A stretch of DNA of 23,804 nt. Origin: an uncultured bacterium (GTDB lineage: Bacteria; Verrucomicrobiota; Verrucomicrobiia; Opitutales; Intestinicryptomonadaceae). This document shows, piece by piece, positions 16,155-22,456 of the stretch. The stretch covers positions 1 to 23,804 of the forward strand of contig CAJMOT010000023.1 of NCBI GenBank assembly GCA_905214995.1, read 5' to 3'. The notes below the pieces were generated by a model. It did not search any database. It worked only from the letters and a program-made list of their open reading frames with translations, and had not been told where the DNA came from. Numbering within the stretch: the stretch's first letter is position 1; every line of letters begins with the position of its first letter. A program made the translations under genes and the position numbers.

Positions 16155-17285
16155 TTAGAGCTTTTTCAGGACGGGGGTGACCTTTTTCTTCGGAACCGCG
16201 CGGCGGATTCCGTTTATTATGACCTTTTCGCTCCCGTCGAGCCCCGCGGAAATCACCTGCAGCTTGCCGACGAGCTCGCCGGCCGTCACCGCCCTGTATT
16301 CGACCACGTTTTCGGAATTGACTATGTATACGAACCTCCCCACGAGGTCCGTGCCGACCGCCGCCTCCGGGACGAGAAGCCGCTTGGCGGGCGCGCCCGC
16401 CCGCAGCTCCACAGTCGCGTACATTCCCGGGAAGAGCGCGCCCGAAGAGTTGTCGATTTCCGCGCGCAGCTCGAGGCTCGAGGCGTTTAGGGTGTTGTCG
16501 ACGTAAGTCACCTGGCCGAAGTGCGAGGGCGCGGGCTCGTCGAGCAGCTTCAGGCGCACGGGCGGCCCCTGCCGCTTCTTGGAGTCTATCGAGTCGAAGA
16601 GGCGGATTTTGTTGTATTTTATGATGTCCCTCTCGCTGATTTCAAAATAAGCGTACACCGTGTCGCGGGATACCACGCTCGCCATGAGGGTGTCGGAGGC
16701 GTTTATGAGGTTGCCTTCGTCCACGAGGCGGCGGCTGACGTAGCCGGAAATAGGGGAGGTTATGCGCGTGAACTCGAGGTTGAGCTCGGCTTCTTTGAGT
16801 TTTGCCTTGTCGGAGATGAGAACCGCCTCGGCGGAGAGGAGCTCGCTCTTGCGGGTCTCGTAGACTTCCTTTGAAATGGCATTTTGGGCGAAGAGCTCTT
16901 CGGCGCGCTTCAAGTTGCTTCTGGCGAGCTCTATGCGCGCGTTCGTCTCCAGCACGGAGGCTTTGCACGCCTCGGCGACCGCTTGGAAGGGGCGGGGGTC
17001 TATCTGGAAGAGCACGTCGCCCTGCTTTACGTAGTCGCCGTCAGTGAAGTGTATTTTTTCAAGGTAGCCTGAGACGCGCGCGCGAATTTGCACCGACTGC
17101 GCGCCCTCGATTCGCGCCGTGTATGAGTCCCACACTTCGACGTCCCTCCTTACGGGGAGGGCGACTTCCACCGTGTCGGAAAGCTGCTGTTTTTTTTGGG
17201 ATTTCTGCTCTTTGCAGCCCCAGGACAATGCGACGCACGCCGCGAGAAGCGCGGCGGGAATGAATTTAAGCGGAGAACCCGTCAT
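16155..17285 (-). CDS. RND efflux periplasmic adaptor (membrane fusion protein), likely lipoprotein
   Basis: A 376-residue AcrA/MexA-type adaptor. The N terminus is a lipoprotein-like signal (LLAACVALSWGC, Cys24 as the probable lipidated residue; the lipobox is imperfect because Trp precedes Gly). Then come the barrel-sandwich half-motif IRARVSGYLEKIHFTDGDYV, the QGDVLFQIDPRPF segment, an alpha-helical hairpin (about 95-160) and ISPISGYVSRRLVDEGNLI-like closing half with the family's typical TRITSPISG. The C-terminal barrel contains FPGMYATVEL. The start was placed at the signal sequence; an in-frame ATG at 17414 would add 43 residues without signal character. The adaptor bridges the pump to an outer-membrane channel not encoded here. 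Confidence 0.92.
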   Translation of the reverse strand: MTGSPLKFIPAALLAACVALSWGCKEQKSQKKQQLSDTVEVALPVRRDVEVWDSYTARIEGAQSVQIRARVSGYLEKIHFTDGDYVKQGDVLFQIDPRPFQAVAEACKASVLETNARIELARSNLKRAEELFAQNAISKEVYETRKSELLSAEAVLISDKAKLKEAELNLEFTRITSPISGYVSRRLVDEGNLINASDTLMASVVSRDTVYAYFEISERDIIKYNKIRLFDSIDSKKRQGPPVRLKLLDEPAPSHFGQVTYVDNTLNASSLELRAEIDNSSGALFPGMYATVELRAGAPAKRLLVPEAAVGTDLVGRFVYIVNSENVVEYRAVTAGELVGKLQVISAGLDGSEKVIINGIRRAVPKKKVTPVLKKL

Positions 17286-17484
17286 GGCGTTTAAATTGGA
17301 TTGTGGAGTTTTCGGCGGCGCATTTGGGCCCGCCCTTAACGCCCTCAAAACGCTAAACGAATCCCCCATTTGCGTTTTGCGGCATTTATTGAATGCGCCC
17401 GCGCGGGAGCGCAATTTACGCCTAAAATGGGCGCCTTCCGAAAAAGTTTCAACAAAAAATTTTTCAAAAAGACGAAAATTAGCA

Positions 17485-17513
17485 TTGACTGAACCGCCGC
17501 CCGATGTCCTAAT
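17485..17513 (+). promoter_or_regulatory. Promoter of the tRNA-Ala/tRNA-Gln unit
   Basis: TTGACT (17485-17490), 17 nt, CCTAAT (17508-17513), placed 17 nt before tRNA-Ala. Strong -35, fair -10. Confidence 0.55.
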
Positions 17514-17530
17514 TGCGAAATATTTTTTTA

Positions 17531-17603
17531 GGGGATGTAGCTCAGTTGGAAGAGCACCACAATGGCATTGTGGGGGTCGTCGGTTCGAACCCGATCATCT
17601 CCA
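17531..17603 (+). tRNA. tRNA-Ala (anticodon GGC)
   Basis: A 73-nt cloverleaf. Acceptor GGGGATG pairs with CATCTCC (one G-T pair), D arm GCTC/GAGC, anticodon stem CCACA/TGTGG with loop ATGGCAT giving GGC, T arm GTCGG-TTCGAAC-CCGAT, discriminator A. The CCA end is not encoded. It reads GCC/GCT alanine codons. Confidence 0.96.
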
Positions 17604-17619
17604 GTTTTTCTTGCAGAAC

Positions 17620-17690
17620 TCCCTGGTGGTGTAATGGTAGCACAGATGATTTTGGTTCATCTAGTCGGGGTTCAAATCCCTGCCGGGGAA
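17620..17690 (+). tRNA. tRNA-Gln (anticodon TTG)
   Basis: A 71-nt cloverleaf 16 nt after tRNA-Ala. Acceptor TCCCTGG pairs with CCGGGGA (one T-G pair), D arm GTG/CAC, anticodon stem GATGA/TCATC with loop TTTTGGT giving TTG, T arm CGGGG-TTCAAAT-CCCTG, discriminator A. No encoded CCA. Confidence 0.95.
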
Positions 17691-18000
17691 TTGGGATTTG
17701 CCTGAAATTTTTGCATTTTGCGGCCGATTTCAACTTCTTCCGGACGCCGAGGGCAATCGCCTTGCGGCTTACTGCCAAATGAGGCTTGTTGCGCTGGCGC
17801 CGGGCGGCGCTGCTTTTCGGTTTTGTTTGCGCCGATTTGGGTGGTTTGTCCAAATGCGGATTCTTTCATAAAATCGCGGAATCCGGTCGTTCAAAAGGCG
17901 GTTGGCGGCGATGGCTCATTATGGATTTACCCGCAAAAATGCGAAAGCTTAAATTATATTGGCGGCTTGTAAAATCCGGAATGGTACTGCGGCGCAAATC
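17691..18000. other. Intergenic stretch after the tRNA pair
   Basis: No convincing gene. A GCGCC/GGCGC hairpin at 17797-17810 followed by TGCTTTT may end the tRNA transcript. Open frames here have no protein-like character and run into tRNA sequence. Confidence 0.5.
17797..17817 (+). terminator. Possible terminator downstream of the tRNA-Ala/tRNA-Gln unit
   Basis: GCGCC (17797-17801) and GGCGC (17806-17810) flank a GGGC tetraloop, then TGCTTTT. It lies over 100 nt past tRNA-Gln, so its role is uncertain. Confidence 0.3.
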
Positions 18001-18036
18001 CAAAAAAACAACCCCGCAAGCGGCATCTTGCAGGGC
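18001..18036 (-). terminator. Terminator after tRNA-Thr
   Basis: On the - strand CCCTGCAAG pairs with CTTGCGGGG (9 bp, one G-T) around a 6-nt loop, followed by TTGTTTTTTT. It lies 11 nt past the 3' end of tRNA-Thr. Confidence 0.85.
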
Positions 18037-18046
18037 TCAAAAGCAG

Positions 18047-18119
18047 AGCCGAAAGTCGGACTTGAACCGACGACCCACGCTTTACGAAAGCGTTGCTCTA
18101 CCAACTGAGCTATTTCGGC
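18047..18119 (-). tRNA. tRNA-Thr (anticodon CGT)
   Basis: A 73-nt cloverleaf on the - strand. Acceptor GCCGAAA pairs with TTTCGGC, D arm GCTC/GAGC, anticodon stem ACGCT/AGCGT with loop TTCGTAA giving CGT, T arm GTCGG-TTCAAGT-CCGAC, discriminator T. No encoded CCA. It reads ACG threonine codons. Confidence 0.95.
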
Positions 18120-18225
18120 GCAATTTAAAGCGCAAAATTTGCTTTATTCTTGTAAAGCAGTCAATATATTTTTCTATTTGTTTGCGTTTTTATTGCGGGG
18201 AGGACATATTTTTTCCCGCGCGCTC

Positions 18226-18861
18226 ATGGGGCGGTTTCTCGTGAAGTTTTTGGCGGCGGCCGCGTTTGCCGCCGCGTTCGAGCTCCTCTTCGGATGGGGG
18301 GAGCTGCTCCGTCTGTGCCTGGATTTCGCGCGCGAAAACGACAACCCTTTTGCGTTTCTCGCCGTAATGGGCGTCGGGTGCGCGTTTCCGTTTTCGCTGT
18401 CGCTCTGCTATCTGTTTGCGGGCGCCGCTTTCCCGTTTTTCGAGGCGTGGGCGCTCTGCGTTATCGGGCTTTTCATAAGCTCGTCGATAGGCTTTTTTTT
18501 CGGAAGGTTTCTCGTGCCGGAGAACGCGCTCGAGTCCGTCGCCGCGCGCTTTAAAATAGGGGCCGTGAAATCTCTCGGCCTGGCGAACGTCAACTTTTTC
18601 GTCAGGGCGGTCCCGGGCATTCCCTATTTTTTGCAGAACATAATTCTCGGGGGAATGAGGACTCCGTTTGCGATGTATGCGGCGGTGAATCTGGCGGTGC
18701 AGGGGGCGATCGCCGCGGCTATGGTTTACATGGGTTCCGCCGCCGCGTCGGATTCTCCCGCTTGGCGGAAGCTGTGGGTGTTCGGGATCTTAATTGCCGC
18801 GTTGTTTCTTGCGCAGAGGGCGATGGCGTTCGCGCTTTCGAGGCGCGGGGGAGGGAAGTGA
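18226..18861 (+). CDS. VTT-domain (TVP38/TMEM64, DedA-like) membrane protein
   Basis: A 211-residue inner-membrane protein with about five to six hydrophobic helices. The core VTT motif is recognisable: LFISSSIGFFFGRFLV at about 85-100, then NFFVRAVPGIPYFLQNIILGG, the TVP38-type F-x-R-xxPGIPY signature. VTT proteins are implicated in lipid scrambling or membrane homeostasis, which suits the lipid-enzyme neighbours. The start is uncertain: ATG 18226 has no nearby ribosome site, while GGGGAGG at 18197-18203 is too far upstream and would better fit a non-standard start near 18208; an in-frame ATG at 18139 would add 29 residues. The stop is 1 nt before the next gene's ATG, so it heads the operon. 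Confidence 0.75.
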   Translation: MGRFLVKFLAAAAFAAAFELLFGWGELLRLCLDFARENDNPFAFLAVMGVGCAFPFSLSLCYLFAGAAFPFFEAWALCVIGLFISSSIGFFFGRFLVPENALESVAARFKIGAVKSLGLANVNFFVRAVPGIPYFLQNIILGGMRTPFAMYAAVNLAVQGAIAAAMVYMGSAAASDSPAWRKLWVFGILIAALFLAQRAMAFALSRRGGGK

Positions 18862-18862
18862 T

Positions 18863-19645
18863 ATGGAAAGGCTCCGCAGGATTTCCGCAAGGCTGCGCAT
18901 TGCGGCGTGCTATGCGATTTACGCGGCGGCAAACGTCCTGTTTATGGCGGCTGCGCTCGCGCTGTTGGCGGCGCGTTCGGCGGGGATAAAGTCCGCGGGT
19001 TCGGCGGCGAACTCGCTTTTGCGCTTTTTGGTGCGTTTGCTCGCGTTCCGCATTTTCCCTTTTGTAGGGGGCTACGGCGTGGAGGCGGGCGGTCTTGAAA
19101 ACGCGCCTCCAAAGCCGTCGGTTTACGTATTCAACCACATATCGTATCTCGACCCGCTGTTCGCCCTGGCGATTGTCCCGAACGCGGCGGTCGTGGTGAA
19201 GGGCAAGTACGACTCGGTGCTCGCGATATGGATTTTGACGCGCCTCTTTGACTTCGTGTCGATCGGCGGAGGCTCGCGCGCGGATTTGGAGCGGGCGATG
19301 GAAAAGCTTTCGCGGGTTGTCGGGTTCGGGCGGAATATTGTGATATTCCCCGAGGGCACCCGAATGCCTGGCGGCCGTCTGGGAGATTTTAAGAGCATGG
19401 CTTTCAGATTGTCGCGCAGGTTCGGCATGGACGTCGTGCCCGGGGCGATAGTTTCGTCGGAGCCCGTGTTTACGCGCGGCGCCCCGCTGATTCCCGACAG
19501 GAACGGATTTTTCTTTTCCATAAGGCTGCTCGGGCCGCTGCATCCCGGAGACTTCGACTCCGCGGATTCGCTCTCCGCCGCGGCGTATCGCGCGATATCG
19601 CGTGCGTGCAAAGATATGCGCGCCCCGTTTCCCGAAAAAACTTGA
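18863..19645 (+). CDS. plsC: Lysophospholipid acyltransferase, PlsC family
   Basis: A 260-residue membrane-associated acyltransferase. The catalytic NHxxxxD motif is NHISYLD (91-97) and the acceptor-phosphate motif FPEGTR is at 162-167. A hydrophobic segment near residues 12-37 anchors it. The family transfers acyl groups from acyl-ACP or acyl-CoA to the sn-2 position of lysophosphatidate; copies in special lipid clusters can use other acceptors. A strong GGGGGAGGG lies 7 nt before the ATG, deciding this start over an upstream in-frame ATG at 18794. It begins 1 nt after the VTT gene's stop. Whether this is the housekeeping plsC or a dedicated acyltransferase of this operon is open. Confidence 0.85.
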   Translation: MERLRRISARLRIAACYAIYAAANVLFMAAALALLAARSAGIKSAGSAANSLLRFLVRLLAFRIFPFVGGYGVEAGGLENAPPKPSVYVFNHISYLDPLFALAIVPNAAVVVKGKYDSVLAIWILTRLFDFVSIGGGSRADLERAMEKLSRVVGFGRNIVIFPEGTRMPGGRLGDFKSMAFRLSRRFGMDVVPGAIVSSEPVFTRGAPLIPDRNGFFFSIRLLGPLHPGDFDSADSLSAAAYRAISRACKDMRAPFPEKT

Positions 19646-19677
19646 ACGCGCGTTTTGGAATCTGGTAGGGTGGGAAA

Positions 19678-20133
19678 ATGATATTGGAAAAGTCCGACAT
19701 AATCGCGTATCTTCCGCAGCGCGACCCGTTTCTGATGGTCGACAGAGTGGCGGAATTCGACGCCGCAAAGGGGATAGCCGCCGAGCTCGATTTGCCCGAA
19801 AGCCTGCCGTTTTTCAGGGGGCACTTTCCGTCGATGCCGGTTATGCCTGGCGTGATGATCGCCGAAGCGCTCGCGCAGACATGCGGGCTTTACATAGCTC
19901 TGTCGGCGCGCGAGCGGCGGGAGGAATATCAAAAGGGGCGGATATTTTTTCTGGCGGCCGCCAATTTGAAATTCAAGTCCGTGGTGAGGGCGGGCGAGAC
20001 GCTTGCGATGCGCGCGTCTTTCGCGCGCGAGTACGGGGGGCTTTACAGCTTTTCGGCGGAGGCATGCGGCAGAAAGGGCGTGGCGGCGTCGGGGACTATC
20101 GTGCTCGCCTCGGGCGAAAACGTGAAGTTGTGA
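19678..20133 (+). CDS. fabZ: FabZ-type 3-hydroxyacyl-ACP dehydratase
   Basis: A 151-residue hot-dog protein that dehydrates 3-hydroxyacyl-ACP to trans-2-enoyl-ACP in acyl-chain elongation. LPQRDPFLMVDRV (12-24) is the typical N-terminal block. The active site is present: His49 in FRGHFPSMPVMPG and Glu63 in MIAEALAQ. Its length is that of FabZ. A GGTGGG stretch precedes the ATG by about 5 nt. It is 32 nt after the acyltransferase and overlaps the flavoprotein gene's GTG. In E. coli fabZ lies with lpxA/lpxD; here it lies in an acyltransferase operon, so it may serve a special acyl chain rather than general synthesis. Confidence 0.85.
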   Translation: MILEKSDIIAYLPQRDPFLMVDRVAEFDAAKGIAAELDLPESLPFFRGHFPSMPVMPGVMIAEALAQTCGLYIALSARERREEYQKGRIFFLAAANLKFKSVVRAGETLAMRASFAREYGGLYSFSAEACGRKGVAASGTIVLASGENVKL

Positions 20134-21221
20134 AGGCGTTGTTTGTCAGGGCAGCCCCCCGTCCGAACGGAGTGACTTCGCTCGTGGGAGACCTTTTTTT
20201 GCGCGGAATGCGCAGGGGCGGCGCCGAAATCCTCGACTTCGACATGTCCGCGAAAAATGTGGCGGATTGCCGCGGGTGCTTCGCGTGCAGCGCGGGTTTC
20301 GGAAGGCGCGGCGTTTGCGCGATACGCGACGACATGGCTGAGGCGCTCGACTTTCTCGACGGGGCCGACGCGCTCGTGTGCCTTACGCCGGTCTACTTTT
20401 ATTCGATGAGCGCGCAGATGAAGCGGTTCTTCGACAGGTGTTTTCCCTTTGTCAGGGGGTACCGCTTCGACCCCGAAAGCGGGAGGATGCTGAACGAGAC
20501 GGGATTTTTGAAGAAGCGCAAAAAATTCGTCGCAATAAGCGTGGCTTCGGGGCGGCTCGACGACGTTTTCGACGCCCTTTCCCGCACTTACCGCATGGTG
20601 GCTGACGCGATGGATTTTGAGTTCGCCGCCGACATCGCGCGCGGGGAGTCGGCGTATTTTGCCATGCGCGAACTCGGCAGCGTGCGGGTGCGCAGGGTGC
20701 TTTCGGCGTTCGAGGCTTCCGGTGAGATTTTCGCGCGCGCCGGCGAAATCCCCGCCGACAGATTGGAGGCGATGCGCATGCCTTTAAGCCGCGGAAGGGA
20801 GTCGTTCGCAAAAAACGCGCGCGTGTTTTGGCAGCTGCGCCGCAACGGGACTCCATTCGAGAGCTTTTCCATGGTTTCCGACCCCCGCATACTCCTGCGC
20901 GAGATGTGCGCGACCCTCGATCCGTCGCGCGCGCCGAAGCGGGCGGACTTCAAGTTCGTTTTCCCCGACAAGGGCTGGGTGTGCCTTGCGAGCGTGAGGA
21001 ATGGGAAGTGCTCTTTTGACGAATCCGCGGACGCCGGAGTTCGCGCGGACGTCGCGGTTACGGCGGATTCGGAGGACTGGGCGGGGGTGATGGCCGCCCG
21101 CCGCGACGTCTCCGCGCTGATGCGGGCCGGGCGGCTGAAAGTCGAGGGCGACTTGTCCCTGTTTGCCGCGATGAAGAGAATTTTCGGCCTCGGCGGGGAC
21201 AGGCGTGTGGGGGGCGTATGA
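20130..21221 (+). CDS. Flavodoxin-fold iron-sulfur-type flavoprotein fused to an SCP2 lipid-binding domain
   Basis: A 363-residue two-domain protein. Residues 1-about 175 are an NAD(P)H-dependent FMN reductase/flavodoxin-like domain: LFVRAAPRPNGVTS (FMN phosphate loop), the cysteine group Cys47-x2-Cys50-x2-Cys53-x9-Cys63 followed by AIRDDM, and LTPVYFYSMSAQMKRFFDR. This is the layout of the iron-sulfur flavoprotein family. A helical linker (about 180-260) leads to a C-terminal SCP2 domain (about 265-355: VCLASVRNGKCSF, VTADSEDWAGVM, LKVEGDLSLFAAM), which binds lipid acyl chains. A flavin redox step on a lipid-bound substrate is an inference. The GTG start at 20130 overlaps the fabZ stop by 4 nt (GTGA). 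The stop overlaps the next ATG. Confidence 0.78.
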   Translation: MKALFVRAAPRPNGVTSLVGDLFLRGMRRGGAEILDFDMSAKNVADCRGCFACSAGFGRRGVCAIRDDMAEALDFLDGADALVCLTPVYFYSMSAQMKRFFDRCFPFVRGYRFDPESGRMLNETGFLKKRKKFVAISVASGRLDDVFDALSRTYRMVADAMDFEFAADIARGESAYFAMRELGSVRVRRVLSAFEASGEIFARAGEIPADRLEAMRMPLSRGRESFAKNARVFWQLRRNGTPFESFSMVSDPRILLREMCATLDPSRAPKRADFKFVFPDKGWVCLASVRNGKCSFDESADAGVRADVAVTADSEDWAGVMAARRDVSALMRAGRLKVEGDLSLFAAMKRIFGLGGDRRVGGV

Positions 21222-21772
21222 CGGAGCTCGAAAAAATGCTTTCTGGGCTTCCCTACCGCCCCTCCGATCCGGAACTTTCCGCAATGCGCCTGCGGTGCAG
21301 GGAGATTTTGCGAGAGTATAATTCCTCTTCCGCGGCGGACTCCGAAACGCGCAAAAGGCTTCTCGAAGCCCTGTTTGGCGGCTTTCCTGAAAACCTTGTC
21401 GTCGAGCCGGCTTTTAGATGCGATTACGGCGCGAACATAGAATTTGGCAAAAACGTTTTCGTCAATTTCAACTGCGTGATTCTCGATTGCGCAAGGGTGA
21501 AAATCGGCGACAACGCTTTCATCGGGCCGAATGTTCAAATTTATACGGCGGCCCACCCGCTGGACGTTGCCGCCAGAAATTCCGGCGCGGAATTCGCGCT
21601 GCCCGTCGAAATCGGCGGGGATTGTTGGATTGGCGGTTCCGCCGTGGTTCTGCCAGGCGTAAAAATCGGCTCCGGATGCGTTATAGCGGCGGGGGCGGTC
21701 GTGACGAAAGACATTCCCCAAAATTCGCTTGCGGCCGGCAATCCGGCGCAAGTCAAGCGGAGCTTAAAATAA
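21218..21772 (+). CDS. Hexapeptide-repeat O-acetyltransferase (maltose/galactoside acetyltransferase type)
   Basis: A 184-residue acetyl-CoA-dependent O-acetyltransferase of the left-handed beta-helix family (Maa, LacA, NodL). The Mac domain is at 1-52 (MTELEKMLSGLPYRPSDPEL...). The parallel coils IEFGKNVFVNFNCVI, VKIGDNAFIGPNVQIY and IGGDCWIGGSAVVLPGV show the hexapeptide pattern. His113 in TAAHPLD is the family's catalytic histidine, and AGNPAQVKRSL closes the helix. The substrate, often a sugar hydroxyl, is unknown; given the neighbours it may decorate a glycan or lipid headgroup. It overlaps the flavoprotein gene by 4 nt (ATGA) and ends the operon. Confidence 0.9.
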   Translation: MTELEKMLSGLPYRPSDPELSAMRLRCREILREYNSSSAADSETRKRLLEALFGGFPENLVVEPAFRCDYGANIEFGKNVFVNFNCVILDCARVKIGDNAFIGPNVQIYTAAHPLDVAARNSGAEFALPVEIGGDCWIGGSAVVLPGVKIGSGCVIAAGAVVTKDIPQNSLAAGNPAQVKRSLK

Positions 21773-22005
21773 GCTTTTTTCTCATAATTCCATAACAATA
21801 TTTTTTTCAGATTGGGCATTGGGATAAATTTCCGGCATTTGCCGCGGGAATGTCGGCGTTGGTTGGCAGAGCTTGAGGGTTGAGCGGATGTCGGGCTGCG
21901 GGATTGCCGACTGTTGTCGGATTGCTATCGTCAGATTGCCTCCATAAGTTTTGCGCAAAGTTTGCGGAATATTCCAAAGGGCGCGCTGGTTTTGTATTAT
22001 AAAAA
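21773..22005. other. Non-coding stretch with an open but startless frame on the - strand
   Basis: I see no standard gene. On the - strand a frame is open for 76 codons from a CTG at 22009 to a TGA at 21782, with no ATG, GTG or TTG near its 5' end. A CCGAC/GTCGG hairpin with a TGTT loop and several GATTGC repeats (about 21890-21940) suggest a structured or repeat-like element. Confidence 0.35.
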
Positions 22006-22146
22006 TCAGTTGCCTTCAAAAAACGCGGATGCGTCGGAGGAAGAAATGCCGCGCATGTTGACGTAACTAAGCGTGCCCCTAAAAATTTTCAGCAAACGGG
22101 AAAGTTCGGAGTTAATCTTGTTAAGTTTTTCTAAGTCTTTTTTCAT
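22006..22146 (-). CDS. Small 46-residue ORF next to an inverted repeat, unknown function
   Basis: ATG at 22146 to TGA at 22008-22006 encodes 46 residues, starting MKKDLEKLNKINSELSRLLK (a charged, leucine-spaced helix) and ending ISSSDASAFFEGN. I do not recognise the family. The ATG lies 1 nt from a perfect 12-bp inverted repeat (22148-22189) that overlaps a TATACT box, which suggests regulated expression. No strong ribosome site is visible. The helical N terminus could form a coiled coil. It could be the 5' part of a longer frameshifted gene, because the startless 76-codon frame follows directly. Translation is unproven. Confidence 0.35.
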   Translation of the reverse strand: MKKDLEKLNKINSELSRLLKIFRGTLSYVNMRGISSSDASAFFEGN

Positions 22147-22147
22147 T

Positions 22148-22189
22148 TGTCTAAGTAGTTTATTGTTAGTTTAGTATACTACTTAGACA
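22148..22189. repeat. Perfect 12-bp inverted repeat (possible operator)
   Basis: TGTCTAAGTAGT (22148-22159) and ACTACTTAGACA (22178-22189) are exact reverse complements with an 18-nt AT-rich spacer. One arm touches the small ORF's start and the other ends beside the possible -10 box TATACT (- strand, 22178-22173). There is no T-run, so it is not a terminator. Confidence 0.7.
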
Positions 22190-22320
22190 GCTTCCCGGAA
22201 GCCTAACTTATAAGCCAGACCCAGAAACGCAATCTCCCAGATTACGGGGAAAAACGGCAATGAGAGCGCCGGTGAGCTGGAATGCATTGCAAATCAATTA
22301 AAGCGTATAGATTATCTCCC
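22183..22320 (-). pseudogene. Remnant of a small membrane-protein gene (frameshifted)
   Basis: Two adjacent - strand frames give a continuous membrane-like peptide only if one base is removed in the TTTTTCCCC run (22245-22253 area): NAFQLTGALIAVFP in one frame, then VIWEIAFLGLAYKLGFREAV and a TAA at 22185-22183 in the next. This resembles the last helix of small integral membrane families such as DUF4386, but the match is from memory only. Earlier codons have further stops. It may be decayed or an assembly error. Confidence 0.25.
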
Positions 22321-22456
22321 ATTCGGGGGGCGATTTTTCCGCTCTTTAACAAATGCGTTTTCCCTGGCGAAAAGGCGGAAATTGAGAATACTATTTCTTA
22401 ATAATATTATAAAGTTAAAAAAATATTTTGGCTAAAATAATAATATGTCGTTTGGC
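22321..22456. other. AT-rich intergenic stretch downstream of fabG
   Basis: No gene seen. On the - strand ATTTT/AAAAT (22425-22438) followed by seven T residues could act as a weak terminator for fabG. Confidence 0.35.

Noticed and set aside
17513..17782. Protein-like frames over the tRNA pair (for example DVAQLEEHHNGIVG)
   Set aside because: These are translations of tRNA-Ala and tRNA-Gln, a common annotation artefact.
17786..18244. A 152-codon + strand frame ending in KSDLNRRPTLYESVALPTEL
   Set aside because: The tail is the antisense translation of tRNA-Thr and the rest has no domain.
21807..22019. A 70-codon TTG-started frame on the - strand
   Set aside because: Pro/Asn/Ala-rich with no ribosome site or recognisable motif; overlaps the small ORF and the longer startless frame.
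22148..22189. Invertible promoter flanked by the 12-bp inverted repeat
   Set aside because: The 18-nt spacer is too short for known site-specific inversion and no recombinase gene is present.
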